Shown here: one piece after another, positions 23,655 to 46,259 of the stretch
Position numbering within the stretch: position 1 is the first letter of the stretch
Layout: each line of letters starts with the position of its first letter
Source: Streblospio benedicti
Lineage: Eukaryota; Annelida; Polychaeta; Spionida; Spionidae
Direction: 5' to 3'
Assembly (NCBI GenBank): GCA_019095985.1
Contig: CM032660.1
Span: 7,311,807 to 7,375,806, forward strand
Length of the DNA stretch: 64,000 bases
The notes under the pieces: generated by a model
The model's database searches: none
The model's input: only the letters and a program-made list of their open reading frames with translations
Told to the model about the DNA's origin: nothing
Made by a program: the position numbers and the translations under genes

Positions 23655-24036
23655 TGTTAAGGAGACTTTCTGGAGATAAAAGAATTTGGAGATAAAAAAA
23701 AATCTCAAAATGTTCTTGTTTTTTATTTTAGAATAAAAGTACATTCATTTCCCTTTTTGAATATGTCTAACACTTTAGGGGTTTCGGGAATAGAATTTGG
23801 TTTATGGACCATACAAAAGATCATACAAAAGACAATAAAAAATTCAGTCAATGTTAATTTTGCCTGTACCGAAATTGTATACATGATCTTTTGTATGGTC
23901 CATAAACCAAATTCTATTCCCGAAACCCCTAAAGTGCTATACATTTTCAAAAAGGGAAATGAATGTACTTTTATACTAAAATTTAAAAAAAAGCACATTT
24001 TGAGAATTTTTTATCTCCAGAAAGTCTTGTTAAGTA
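23655..24036. mobile_element. Foldback element with arms of about 150-180 bp
   Basis: Left arm 23655-23838 (TTTCTGGAGATAAA, GGGGTTTCGGGAATAGAA, TGGACCATACAAAAGATC) faces its inverted copy at 23885-24036. The centre is about 50 bases. The arms are very similar, so the two strands encode the same short peptide. It has no coding capacity; it is a MITE or foldback transposon of unknown superfamily. Confidence 0.8.
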
Positions 24037-24179
24037 ACATCTAACCTACCCCAGTCTTCATATTATATTCACAACATCCAATGTTATATAATTCTACCAT
24101 CAGGATAATAAACTCAGCTATGCAAAGCAGCTATGGAAAGTAACTGGCCTTGGAAAAAAGTCCTTATTTATACCCAATA

Positions 24180-24640
24180 CAGTAGAACCTCTCTATTAAG
24201 ACCGTCTGGAACCAAGTGGTCTTCATAAACAAGTGATCTCTTTATGGAGCTCCGAGAAAGTCTCTTTTATAATGAAGGTTTGGCAGAGTCAAAAGTTGTC
24301 TTATTACAGAGGTGGTCTCAAAAGTTGTCTTATTACAGAGGTGGTCTCAAAAGTTGTCTTATTACAGAGGTGGTCTTAAAAGTTGTCTTATTACAGAGGT
24401 GGTCTCAAAAGTTGTCTTATTACAGAGGTGGTCTCAAAAGTTGTCTTATTACAGAGGTGGTCTCAAAAGTTGTCTTATTACAGAGGTGGTCTCAAAAGTT
24501 GTCTTATTACAGAGGTGGTCTCAAAAGTTGTCTTATTACAGAGGTGGTCTCAAAAGTTGTCTTATTACAGAGGTGGTCTCAAAAGTTGTCTTATTACAGA
24601 GGTGGTCTCAATAGCGAGGTGGCCGTATTTGTAGGTTGCC
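24180..24640. mobile_element. Pogo/Tigger-like element with an internal minisatellite
   Basis: It starts TA|CAGTAGAACCTCTCTATTAA, the usual end of pogo/Tigger-type elements, and the inside uses the same vocabulary as the copy at 24678. The 3' end is degraded near 24640. Confidence 0.6.
24291..24609. repeat. 29-bp minisatellite, exactly 11 units
   Basis: The unit AAAAGTTGTCTTATTACAGA followed by GGTGGTCTC is repeated 11 times over 319 bases with almost no change (one C-to-T). Because 29 is not a multiple of three, all three plus frames cycle through the same peptide, which explains the long false frames. Confidence 0.95.
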
Positions 24641-24677
24641 TAAAATAAAAAATAGAACCTAAAATTAATCACCTATA

Positions 24678-24838
24678 CAGTACAACCTCCAATTAAGACC
24701 TCCTCTTTAACAAGACCACTTTTCACGGTTCCAAACCTTCATAAAGCTACCAAAATGAGCCTCTGTACAGAGACCACCTCTCTATTGAGACCACCTAACA
24801 CTGGCCTCAGAGGTGGTGCTAACAAAGATGTTCTACTG
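24678..24838. mobile_element. Pogo/Tigger-like MITE, complete, 161 bp
   Basis: Inverted ends CAGTACAACCTCCAATTAAG and (complement) CAGTAGAACATCTTTGTTAG are flanked by TA on both sides. It has no coding capacity. It is the reference copy for the degraded ones at 20698, 24180 and 30725. Confidence 0.75.
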
Positions 24839-24841
24839 TAT

Positions 24842-25550
24842 AACCCTCGGGCCTCGTCCAGTATCATCCGTCTCATCCTCCCCCACGTATCTCCCCCGGG
24901 GGTCATCAGACCCCAGGGTGTGATCACCACACTCAGATCCGCATTATGAGGATTTCAAGTGGATCATCTCTGGATCTGACGCATTTCAACAGGGATTTGT
25001 CGTTGGTAAATCATGCCGCGTTCCCTGGTTCTCGTATGACATCCCAGGATAACAGCGTATTTCATTTAATTGTGGGGTTTTAAGTATTGATAGAGGATTT
25101 TTTTCACTAACAAGAATTTTCAATGTATAAATCATATATGAAAGCGCAAAAAATCGTCTTGTTTGAATATTTTGCTTAAAACAAAATGCACTGAAATAGA
25201 TTTGATTCAAAGATTCATTTATTTCTTGGGTATATTTTTGTGTCTCACACACATGCTCAGCAAATGATAAATACTACTGTGAACAAGTACATGAAGAATT
25301 CAAAAAGCAATACAACTGTTTGATAGTCAGCATAAAATGTAAGAGTAAAAAACAATACAATGGTAAAATCAAAATTAAAAAGTGATCATAGTTTATATGA
25401 TGACAACTTAACAGTTAGTTATCTTCTCCTGTACCCGTCCTTAGTGTTTATCAATGGTCTTTATTCTTTATGTACAGTGCCTCTAAATAATTAGATCTAT
25501 ATTTTCATTTGTACTTTATAAAAAATACAGCTAGAATAATTATTAAAACA
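24842..25550. other. Intergenic stretch downstream of the TLR gene
   Basis: GC-rich at 24845-24985 (CCCGGGGGTCATCAG and surroundings) without a supported gene, then AT-rich DNA that probably includes the TLR 3' untranslated region. Confidence 0.4.
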
Positions 25551-28411
25551 TCAAGAAAGACAAAGGCAGGACTTAGTGGTCACCGTGTTAGAAGAGGCTG
25601 GTGCTCTCCCAGCAGCTCTCCTATCTTCCTCTGGGGGAGAACATAGAGGAGTCTCTTTCTTGAAGAACACACAGTTCCCCTTTAGGTAGGTGAAGCTCTT
25701 AATGTACAGCCTGATATCTTCATGAAGCTCAGCAGCCGGTATATCTTGGGACAAGATTACAATGAGGCGTTTTTTTTCTTGTAGGGAGAAATCAAACGAG
25801 CGCGCTGTGATGAACTCGTGCATGCAGAAGTTGCTGTCCATGAATGCTCTCGACACGATACACAACGTCCTCTTGCTGTAGTGCACGGCACGTTCCACGT
25901 TCTCTGATATCCTGGTTCCAGGATGAAAGTCCTGCTCGTGGTGACAAACACGGAAGCCGTCTCGCTCCAGGTCATCAATCAGCTGCTGAGCGAACTCGAG
26001 TCATCGTTGCTGTATGACACAAACACGTCGAACCGTTTCTCCTCATTCTCACATTCGTCCTTGTCGAAGGGATGGAAGCCGTACTTGTGGAACAGGTAAA
26101 ACTTCCACTCATAGCGCCACTTATACAGAAGAATGCTTGAAACGATAAGAAGCAGCGATGAGACTACAGCACCCGCCAAGCCAGCTACGGTGTCATCACA
26201 CACAAATCTCCTGTCTTCTAGAGACGCCAGCAAGAAGCCTCTGTTGAAGAACGGGCCGCGGCAGACAGTGGTCTCCTTTTCCTCTGCGTCCACGTTTGGG
26301 GTCATCCACGTCTTCATCCACTGCAAGTGACAGTCACAATACCAGGGGTTGGCATGTAGACGGAGCTGCTTGATTTGCAGCATTTGTAAGCCTTTGGGCA
26401 AGGCCGTCAGGCTGTTGTTGCTGAGGTCCAGTATCTGCATTGGTGCATCACCTGTGTCTTTCTTGCCAATCATATGATGAGAACGCTGGAGATTGAAATA
26501 TGTCAGCATATTGTCTTGTAAGAATAGAAATGCTAGTTGGGTGACCATTGTGATAGACAAAGTAGTCAGATGATTGCAGGCCACATCCAGAGTAGCGAGT
26601 GCTGGCAAACGGGAGAGCAGCAGGGGGTCAATAAACGAGATTTCATTGTTACTCAGATTTAACCAGTACAGGCGATCTAGCTGTTTGCCTTGGTTTAGAA
26701 TGCCTACGTCTAGATACTGTAGACGGTTATTTGACAGATCAAGTTTTTGCAGGTTGGGAAATGCAGTTAGGAATCTGCGTCCAATGCTTCTGATGTGGTT
26801 GTAATGAAAATCAACAGCGGTTAGTCTGTTGAGTGTCACGGTTTGGTTGGCAAAGTGTATCATATTTACATCTAGCACTGTGAGCTGGTTACGAGACAAA
26901 TTGAAGTATTGTAAATTGGGTAATAATGCAAAGAACCCTGGAGCAATATGAGTGATACGATTATGATCTAGGTAAACAAATGCCAATTTGCTCATTACAC
27001 CGGTCAATGTAAATACTTCTGGATCAAGGTGTTTGAGGCTATTGTGAGAAAGATCTACAGTAGTGATGCTAGGAAACACTGAGAAAAATCCAGATCCAAT
27101 ATGATCAATATGATTATGGTCCAACGTGAGCCTCGTCAGACTCTTTAATTTCTTGGTGCGGTTTCGGCCATGCACTATTTCTGCAACTAAGCTTGTGATG
27201 CAGTTATGGTCTAAGAATAGATTTTGAATGTTGGGAAAAGCTGAGAAAAAGCCAGGCTCAATCCGAGAAATGTTGTTGTTCTGGAGACGCACAGAGTTCG
27301 CCCATTCCAGTGTGGTAGCCTGAGAAGTCGGTGACAGCATTCCAACATCCAAACTTGTCAACTGATTATCATTCAGGTCAAGACGTGCAAGTCTCGGAAA
27401 CGCAGACAGAAAACCATGTGATATGTTTGAAAATTTATTGTGATCAAACCAAGCTTCATACAAGTTGCCAAATGAGGTTATATTGTTGTCTACAGAAATT
27501 ATATCTGTATCAAGATATTCCAGACTATTGTGTGACAGATCGAGTTGTTGTAAGTTGGGGAAAGCGGAGAGAAACTCCGGTCCAATGTGGGATAGAGTAT
27601 TGTTCTTGATGTCTAATTTTGTCAGGTAAATCATTTGCTCCGTATGGTTGTTTATTGTAATCATGTCAGTATCCACCTGTACCAGATTATTATGTGAAAT
27701 ATCCAGGCTGTGTAATTTTGGAAATCGAGCAAAGATTCCAAATCCAAAGTGAGAAATCTCATTACTTTCAAGTTTGAGAAACGTTAGCTGTTCCAATGTA
27801 ACAAAGTCACTCCCATTGAACAGGATATTGGTGTGGAAAGACGTTAGGTCGTTGTGTGATAGATCCAGGCTGGTAAGACACGCCAAATTGGCTAGAAAGC
27901 CATCTCCGATTTGGCGGATACTGTTTTGAGAGGCTAGGAACCTTTGCAAGTTCTTCAAAACTGTAACAGTACCATTGCTACGAAACACCGGAGCGTTGAG
28001 CTCCACCAAGCTGTTATATGAGATGTCTAGGTGCTTCAGCGCCGGAAACGACATCAGAAAACCGGTCCCGATTTCTCTGATGCTGTTGTTGGTCAATATA
28101 AAAACTTCCAGCTTTTCCATGGTATAATCCAGTCTCTCCAGGAGACTCATTGGATTAGTTGTGAGCGTCAAAGAACAGACAGAGGAAGACAGCTGCTTGA
28201 GTCCGTCAGGGAACCCGTTAAATGTCGATTTCACGAATGAAACATGGATGCAAGTGGCATTTTTTACTGCAGGTGTTGCCGCCAATGTTTCTAATAAAAG
28301 CTCATTCTGTTGCGCGGTGCACCCGGATGTAGACAAAGAGGGCCAGAGCCACGTGTCGTACGAACACGTGCAGTTGAGAAGGACGCCCAAACTCAGACAC
28401 ACGTCTGCCAT
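25551..28411 (-). CDS. Toll-like receptor, single coding exon, one frameshift
   Basis: A pattern-recognition or developmental receptor of the cell or endosome membrane. The start is the ATG at 28411 (AAAATGG context) and a hydrophobic signal peptide follows (ADVCLSLGVLLNC). Then come about 20 leucine-rich repeats, mostly in pairs of one long and one short repeat (FPNLQQLDLSHNSL type). One C-terminal cap follows (NPWYCDCHLQWMKTW), then a membrane segment (VVSSLLLIVSSILLY). The TIR domain has box 1 RFDVFVSYSNDDS and a box 2 region reading HHEQDFHPGTRISENVERA, where many TLRs have RDxxPG. Near 25995-26002 the frame shifts by one base: before it the reading ends SSSLSS, after it EFAQQLIDDLERDGF continues the TIR. 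With one more base there it would be a full-length receptor of about 950 residues. The single cap is the vertebrate-like TLR type. Confidence 0.9.
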
Positions 28412-28439
28412 TTTACTTGTCTGGTAGATTTGCAACTAA

Positions 28440-30700
28440 TGGTTTATAAGGATGGGAGGATTTCTGATAGTCTTTACTTGGCAGACAGCACAACCTAAGT
28501 CATTTATACCTTGTTCTTACGCCATCCTGGCACAGCTCTTTGTCTTGGATATGAAAAGTCAATTTAGTGGGGAAATCTACAAATATTCATTCATCAATAA
28601 TTCAATACATTTACTATTATCCCCCTGTAAGTTGAAATGTATGATCATTCTGAATCATTTCACTCCTGTTGTTTCAAGTCCGTACATCCATGTAGAACCC
28701 ATTGTGGTAGCTGTCTACAGACTGATGTGAGTGGCCAGCGGCATGCTGACTTCATACGGGTTTCTGTCAGTTTTTTGTCACTAAAAACAGATAAAAGGCA
28801 AACTTTCGTGTGTTATCAAACAACCACCATTCGTCTGTCAGCTTTTATTGACTCTCACCAATTTGACTTCAAATTATGATGTCACACTATTGATCCATGT
28901 TTAACCAGTCTATTGTGAATACAAGAATCGGCCAACAGAAACGACTATAGTGAAATGGGACATTAGAAAATGCTAGTCCAACCAATGGCTTGAGAGTTTC
29001 ACAGGTAATATTTCGTAACAGTTGACACTCTTTTCATTCTGGTCACTACACCCACATATAAGCTGTAAATTTCATAAGTGGTCACCACCTTCTTCTTTGA
29101 TAACTTCTGAACTATATAAACAGCCATATACGTTTGATACCATGGAGTTCCAACACACGTAAATTGTCAACTTTATTCCTACGCCCACCTCCAACGAACA
29201 GAACATATAAAAGCTGATTATCACGTAGTTACTCCCAATAAAATAGCCATCATTCGTTTTCTGTCATTCTTTTATAGTCACTGTTTCCTTGTTGTTTTAG
29301 CAGTCGTCTGTGTCACGGTCTAATACAGTAACATATTTATCCCATCACTTTGCAAGCGACTATGTTTTGCGAATCAATGAAATCTGTCTTAATGTAGTGA
29401 TTATATTTTCTTAAGAATATTGTTCATTGCAACTCTAAAGAGTGGAAGTAGACGCTGGTATTAACATATATCCAGGTTTTCACATCACAAAACCGTGTTA
29501 TCTCCAAACACATCATGAATCACATGCTTCATTATAAAACATCATGACAGTCAGTACACGTGAATTCCATGATTCATAGCAACACTCTATTTATAGTGCT
29601 CGAAATATACATTCACATTATGTACATTAAATGTGCTGTTACTATTTTTATTTCACCTTTTGATTATTAGCTGAAATATGACAGAAACGGCAAACATCTT
29701 CACTTTTTATTTCTTTTTAATTTAAAAACTACCCAAACAGGCCACTTTAATTAAGAGGAATTACAGTTTCAAAAAGCCGGGATGGAGACCCAATGTAAAC
29801 AGGTGATGACGTCATCGACTTGTGGTTTCTAATGTTAATTGAACAGTTGTGTTTTTGGTGTTGTTTTTAGCAGCAAACTGACATACAAGTTCTATGATGT
29901 AAACTGAATGGAATGCTATTATCACACTATGGGAACAAGTATATAGCCGCATTTGGTTATGTTCATTCTTTCCATGTTATTGGATTTCTCATAAATAAAC
30001 TGAAACATAAATGTATTTGTAATTTGCTTTTGGTTATTAACCCTTCAGTCATAAAGAGCTATTATGATGAGAGTTTATTGTAACTGAAAAGCTTTAACAA
30101 AAGGTAATGTACGGATATTCTGTTTGATTAATTTAATTGTTGATATGTCAAATATGATGGAAAGACTAAAGAAAACAAAATGGAAAAGACTATAACTGAT
30201 GGTTTGATTAGCAAACTGTGAACGTTTAGGATAAAGTTTGTTACTGAAATGTGTTTTCAATAACAAAAATGAATCAAAACATTTATTTTCTTAGCATAAG
30301 TACTGATAAAGCATATTTGAATATTAAAAATCCTATTGGTGTTTTATTTTTAAAGGAGACTTCTTGAGCTGGAAAACATTGAAAATTCTAATGTTTTTAA
30401 AATTATTGTTAACTGTCTGTATTTTATACCATAAATTTTATTTGTAAATTTGGCAAAATAAATAAATAAATAAAAAGGCTGGTCAAGAATACAGGCCCTG
30501 GTCACGCTGGGCACATGCTGTGCTGATTCCATGCTCCTTGCTACACCTGGATACCGGGTAACAGGAACTAGACTGCCGGGCATTCATCCGTATCACTGCA
30601 ACTAAAAAACAGTTTATAAGCCATGCACAATTTTCTATACACCATCCATAGGTTCCATGCATATTTATGTTTAGCGGAAAAGGGGGCTTGTGCAAAACCG
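28440..30700. other. Intergenic stretch upstream of the TLR gene
   Basis: It should hold the TLR promoter. A TTATAA lies about 35 bases before the ATG, too close to be sure of. The rest is AT-rich with no supported gene. (AAAT)n near 30455-30475 after ATTTGTAAATTTGGCAAAAT looks like a LINE tail. Confidence 0.45.
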
Positions 30701-30724
30701 AATTCAATTAACGTGATTAGTATT

Positions 30725-30850
30725 CACTGCACAACCTCTAATTAAGACCACGTCTATAACAAGACCGCCGTCATGGTTCTGACTCTCCATGAACCGCAAA
30801 CCTCCATAACGACCCCACCTCTATAGGGATGGTCCTATCAGACCCCACCA
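30725..30850. mobile_element. Degraded pogo/Tigger-like MITE
   Basis: ACAACCTCTAATTAAGACCA followed by CGTCTATAACAAGACC matches the start of the copy at 24678. The far end is lost. Confidence 0.5.
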
Positions 30851-30875
30851 TTGGCCTGGTCTTTAGTCCTGCTGT

Positions 30876-31128
30876 TGCAATAGGAAATCATGTGCTGTGT
30901 CCATATGTCTCTTATCTTTTTAAGATTTTGCAAAATGCTCCTGAGTCACTTTTTCTTGTGATTTTGTCACTAATGCAAAAACTTCCGTGTTGCCATGTCA
31001 ATTGTAACCCCTGTAGAGTTCCTAAATGAGCACATTTCCTGTGACTTAGTTTTTTAAAATCTTTCTTCATGTATTGTTTGCTCATGTTACCCCTGACTTA
31101 CACTGAATAGTAAAATATCTACTAATTA
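30876..31128. repeat. 250-bp repeat, inverted partner at 36479-36738
   Basis: From GCAATAGGAAATCATGTGCT to TAGTAAAATATCTACTAAT it matches the reverse complement of 36479-36738 with few changes. Both ends match sharply, so it is probably a dispersed short element. One copy is downstream of the vWD gene and the other is in its intron. Confidence 0.8.
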
Positions 31129-31641
31129 ATCATGTTTGTCAAATAAATAATGCCAACAAAAACATACTGGCTGGAAATATAAAAAGCGTGTGTAAAAAAT
31201 TATATAAATCAAGTGATCCTCGTCTATATTGGGCTTATTAACAAGTTATTGACTTCACCCCAAAGTCCAAAAAGCCCGTTTTACGTGGAACATTTCTGAA
31301 AGCCTAAGTCAAGCAACGGTTTATCTTCAGTCACGTCAAACACATTTACTTACATGATGGCAAAGTAAGAACAAAACTAATATTGATTTTGTTTGCCACA
31401 TAAATCTGACTCGGTAAACTTACTCCCGCTGAAAGAGACGCTTTAACCCACAGTGTGAAATTGAAACACTGGACAAATGTGAAGTGGAAACAAGATTGCC
31501 AAACACGCGGCGAAGCTGGATTGAGGTGCTGGGGTCTTGGGCCCAGCTGCTGTCGCTGTGTGATGATCATGGAAGCCAATTCAACATTGGTGTACACAAT
31601 AAAATGGTCTATAACAAAGCAGCCTGACCCCCCAAAAATAA

Positions 31642-41926
<10,285 letters not shown>

Positions 41927-41999
41927 GTCCGTACGTGGTCGCAATCAAACACGCCAGCTGACTACTGCTAACTTTATGGTGCAGTCCCCGGTCTTTGTA

Positions 42000-44990
42000 A
42001 TAATTACGGTAGGTGTGGAAGATTAAGTCTGACAATTATGTGCAGAATTGCACGTAGAGACAATCGTGATAATGACAGGATGGCGGCAGAATTTAATGTC
42101 CCACAGCCCATAGTATAATTGTTGTCTGTCTTCATAAAGCTTGCCTGGAGATTTATGTACCATAATGAAGGGGTGGGAGATGGGTGTGTGGAGTCTGCTA
42201 TTTCCAGGTTGGTTCGCTACCTAAAAAAACACCCAATTTGTTTTAATTGCCCTGTTTTCGTCTGTCCCGTTATAAGATAAGATATTACATTACAAAAGGG
42301 CCCACCCTTATTATTGGTCTGACACCAAATTTATGTCACGAGGCCTACTGATTGGCCTGTAACAATGTCTTTTCCTATGACACTTATTCTGTAATGTATA
42401 GGAAATGATTTATGCTGAAATGCAGCACCTGCATGAGAACGTTTGTGTATCTACATTTTTAAAACTTGGAAACATGCGCACACTTACATTTTTCTATGGT
42501 ACTTAGAAGAATAAAACTGTGTTAAAGTGGGGCATCTTACTTCAAACCATTTCTAATAGTTTGTAAAACTAAGTGTCCTGGGAAACTTACCTGAGAACAG
42601 GTAGACGAATAAAACACTAATGTTTCATTATTAACTGAGGGTGTGTTGTATAAACACGAAATATGTTCTGTCTTTGGTACAATTTAACTAATAAGAATAA
42701 CATTTGTGTCATACAATACTAAAGCTAATTGTAAACGTGGTTATTCATAGTCCTGATCCAAGTCTTGCTCTCACGACTTAACAATTTACACCAGGTCATT
42801 GGCACACACATTGATCAGCATTGAGCATATGCTTGCATCTTCTTTGATGCTAGTGCTCTTCATTGTCAGCAAAAACACGCTTTAGCATTAGTCGGTGATA
42901 TTTTTATCTCACTTCTATTTGAAAATAATTTCAGATCCCTTTATTGTTGTTTTACCTACAGTGAAATACGTTTACGCTCTCTTTTCGCAATCAAACGTAG
43001 GTTACTATTGGCCATCTCGTGTGAAATAAAACTGCCATGTAGGAACATCATAAACTCTTTGTTGTCTAAAACACATTTCAAAGCAAGGGCGCCACGTGTT
43101 TACAACTGGTAATGGCTAATCTTGTTTTTGCATAGTAAACTAGATTTAATAGGGCAAAATTCTCCCAATGCAAGGGGAATGTAAAACGCCGCACCCGCCA
43201 CCTCCCGTCTTCACTAAAGCCTATATCACATCCACACCCATAACGTGTGTAAATATTGTTATCCTACTCTACAAAGAATAAGATCTAAAGTGATAAGTAC
43301 TAAACATGAGAGAAGAAGGTTATCATACGGGGGGGGGGGGATGTCTGAGCACAGTGAATAATAACCTTTTAAGATTTGCAATCTCTGACACTACCACAAA
43401 CAGACACTAACCAAGTGTCCTGATATACGTGAATTACGTGATGCAGCAAACGAGGTTAATAAATGCGACAGTGGATAATAAAGCTGTAGCAGAATGGGGG
43501 CAAGATGGTGAACTGTCAGGGCGAGGTTTGGACGGGTAGATGTACTCGCGTAGAGGGTTGGGGGTGTGTTTCTTCAATAGGTTGGGTGGGTACGGATGTG
43601 CTCCGGATAGGGGTATTATTTTGGGGTCATAAGTTTTCAAAATTCTGGCATGGGGTGGAGGGTGTCACTAAACTTTTTAGATTATAACTGTCAGGGGTTT
43701 GGTCGCCTAAGTTTCTTTTATTCTGCTACGGTATTTCAATAAGATTAATATTCTGTTAGTAATTGACCAGAAATGCAATGACTATATAGGACTTTTTTGG
43801 GGGGGGAGGGGTCGCGTAAACTTAACTATCTAAAAGTGGGAGAGTACTTAACTTTTTCTTTGAGACCCCCATAATGGACGACACCATCCCCACCCAGTAT
43901 CGTTATTATGATCGCTCCCTTTAGCCACCATGGTCCATTACTTCTTTACAAGTCTGGTGCATCATAGCACCTAGTCATGTTATTACAGTCAAACAGTGCA
44001 CATGGCTAGCTGCATGTTCTTTAAATACCAAATTACCATTAACCCAGTTAGTATAAGCAGGACCTGTGATCTGTGTCTTGTATAGTTCATTTTGTAGCAA
44101 TCAAAACATTGTGTAAAACATTTATGCTTGTAAAAATGGTGTCTGAAGTATTTGACAAAAAATATGAAAAATAAATAAAAAAAATGTAAAAACCCTTGAG
44201 CGTTTCCCCCTAAAATAGCACTTCGTCTGTTTTTGGCCTCATTATTGTGTTTATATATACTGTCTTTGCCTGAAATCTTAAAGCATATGCATTCTTGTTG
44301 GCTACAATGGATATTTATTTTCAAATTAAACATAAAGCGTGCATGATTATTGAGAGCCAAATTCAAGAAGACAAATACAGAATATCAGCACTGGATTTAC
44401 TTTATTTCAGTATCTCGGTTTACACTGTCTAAAGAAAAAGTTCAATCTGGTGAAGTGATGACGTCTGCTGGTTTGTCATTCGCTCAACTCGCCACCTTCC
44501 TGAAAATAACAACATTCACTTGATACTAAATTCATATGTGACAAAGAGAAAGGCACCATGCACCACCCTCTCCCAGAAGCTCACCCATGATTATAACCGA
44601 TTCCCTAGAATTGCACCTGTTTGCTAACACGATCATGCATTTGACATTGGGAGGGGTGTGTGTGGGGGGGGGTCAAGAAATCCATCAGCCTAATTCTTGG
44701 ACCTTATTTTCCACATCCTTAATTGTTTTGGAATTTTCCCCACATCCCAAAAATGTCATGGCTTTTTTCCACGTCCCACGTCCTTGAAAACCCACATCCC
44801 TTTTCTGGCCTTTTCCCCTACATCCCTATTCTTTCACCGTTTTCCCCACACCCCATTGCCTTATTAACCAGCCCCACATAAATACAGTAATTTATCCCAG
44901 ACTGAGTACATAATGTGCAGCTGTCTGCGTCCTATCAAATGCAACATCATTTGCATATTCCTTTAAAACATCTTTGAATGATACTTACAT
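42000..44990. other. Intergenic stretch upstream of the vWD gene
   Basis: The vWD promoter should lie at its left end, but no clear TATA box was seen. A SINE family 2 tail (ACACCAGGTCATTGGCAC, minus) sits near 42775-42815. G-runs occur near 43330, 43800 and 44665. No gene is supported. Confidence 0.5.
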
Positions 44991-44995
44991 GTGTC

Positions 44996-45147
44996 TTATG
45001 CGAGGAGTGCTAGAAGTCCTAGACGTAATCGTCTAACCTCCTCAACACCAAGCATGGACATAAGTTCTCTCCACTCTGGTTCTGTAGCAAATTTCATGAG
45101 TAGCAAAATGAGAACGTAGTCAATGTCAGCGGCCTCGGTAACTTGAT
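44996..45147 (-). CDS. Orphan terminal coding exon of an unrecognised gene
   Basis: A strong acceptor (CATTGTTTATTGCAG) is followed by an open phase-2 frame of 50 codons that ends in TAA at 44996. It reads DQVTEAADIDYVLILLLMKF and then EPEWRELMSMLGVEEVRRLR and LGLLALLA. It is acidic then hydrophobic, probably helical, and does not look random. I do not recognise the family. The earlier exons should lie on the minus strand above 45150, but none was found; the gene may be partial. Confidence 0.5.
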
Positions 45148-45284
45148 CTGCAATAAACAATGGAATAATGTAACAGCGGGCAGTTGTATTAGGGTCTCAG
45201 TGAAGGCCACACTAGGTGGTCATTGGTCTAAAGCAACACAAGTTGCACTGGACTAAGTATAAGCCCCTGTTACACAAGCCATAA

Positions 45285-45761
45285 GGTTGTTATGTTCGTT
45301 CACTATGGCCACTTGTAGGATTAAGACCAGTACACACCAGGAAGTACTTAAGAGCCATTAGGGCTGCAGATTTTGACAAGGCAGGTTCGGACTGCATAGT
45401 TAGGGCTGACAACCCATCCTTCTACGGAGGATGGCTGATTACTCATTCACCCATCTTTGAGGTCAAGCCTGTGGCTCCCCTCATCCCCAGGACGTCTGCT
45501 CACTCTGCGTGGACTAGGGATTGTTCGTGTATAGCAGGAGCTTTCAGTGTCGTGTTGTGTGTGTGGTGCAAGTCCTCCCACGGGAGGCCTTTCGTGAGGC
45601 CAGGGGTTTGCACACCACCTTACAAGTGGCGAGAGGGTGACTGGCCCGTCGGCTATAGGCTGGAGAGCCCGGGTAAGGTGGATACGCATATGTCTCTTAC
45701 ACAACGAGGAGGAGTGCGGTTTGGGAAGTCCAGCCGTGGAGGCTGCGCTCACGCGGAGTGA
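45285..45761 (+). CDS. Open reading frame, unrecognised, may not be a gene
   Basis: An open stretch of about 158 codons in DNA richer in GC than its surroundings. Pieces are RKYLRAIRAADFDKAGSDC, ADNPSFYGGWLITHSPIFEV and PYKWREGDWPVGYRLESPGK. The first ATG comes early only if a splice or another start is used, and no strong splice sites were seen. It could be an exon, part of a mobile element, or chance. The antisense frame of 101 codons is probably its shadow. Confidence 0.25.
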   Translation, partial: GCYVRSLWPLVGLRPVHTRKYLRAIRAADFDKAGSDCIVRADNPSFYGGWLITHSPIFEVKPVAPLIPRTSAHSAWTRDCSCIAGAFSVVLCVWCKSSHGRPFVRPGVCTPPYKWREGDWPVGYRLESPGKVDTHMSLTQRGGVRFGKSSRGGCAHAE

Positions 45762-46259
45762 CGTGGAGGGGAATTACACATCTTGTCGGCCGTGTGAACC
45801 CGGCAGGACGTGAGAAGGTACGAATTTTGTTCACAATAATACCAATTAAAAACATTACAAGTGTCCTTAAAAGAGAGGCTTATTTGATACATAGAAGTCA
45901 ATTGTTCACATAAGAAAGGTGTTCTAAACGGGTATGTGTCGACACGTACTGGTCACGCTGTATAGGTTAAAGGGAAGCTCTACTTTATATACGCAACTGT
46001 GTTACAAAACTGAGAATTGGAAATATTTAAATTTACATTTCTTATGTCAATAGCAAAATGACAGACGGCTAAATAGATAGAGAAGGTTGATGTGCACAGC
46101 TATTGTCATATTAATCTGAATCTACAAATCTGAACAAAAGGTGAAACAAAGAATACAAATACCTACAATAGACGATAAATTAACTATTCCTATGGCCTAT
46201 CAGATCACAATGTCTACCATAGTGATCAGGTTATAAAACACAATGGAAACACAATAGAA

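Noticed and set aside
23723-24044. Two overlapping peptides with identical motifs on opposite strands
   Set aside because: They come from the arms of the foldback element.
24291-24609. Regular 29-bp repeats resembling a CRISPR array
   Set aside because: The units are adjacent with no unique spacers, and the context is an animal genome.
24244-24648. 134-codon repetitive open frame
   Set aside because: It is the 29-bp minisatellite read in three rotating frames; no gene signals.
28411-28435. TLR start eight codons upstream
   Set aside because: That position is TTG, not ATG; the ATG at 28411 has a good context and leads directly into the signal peptide.
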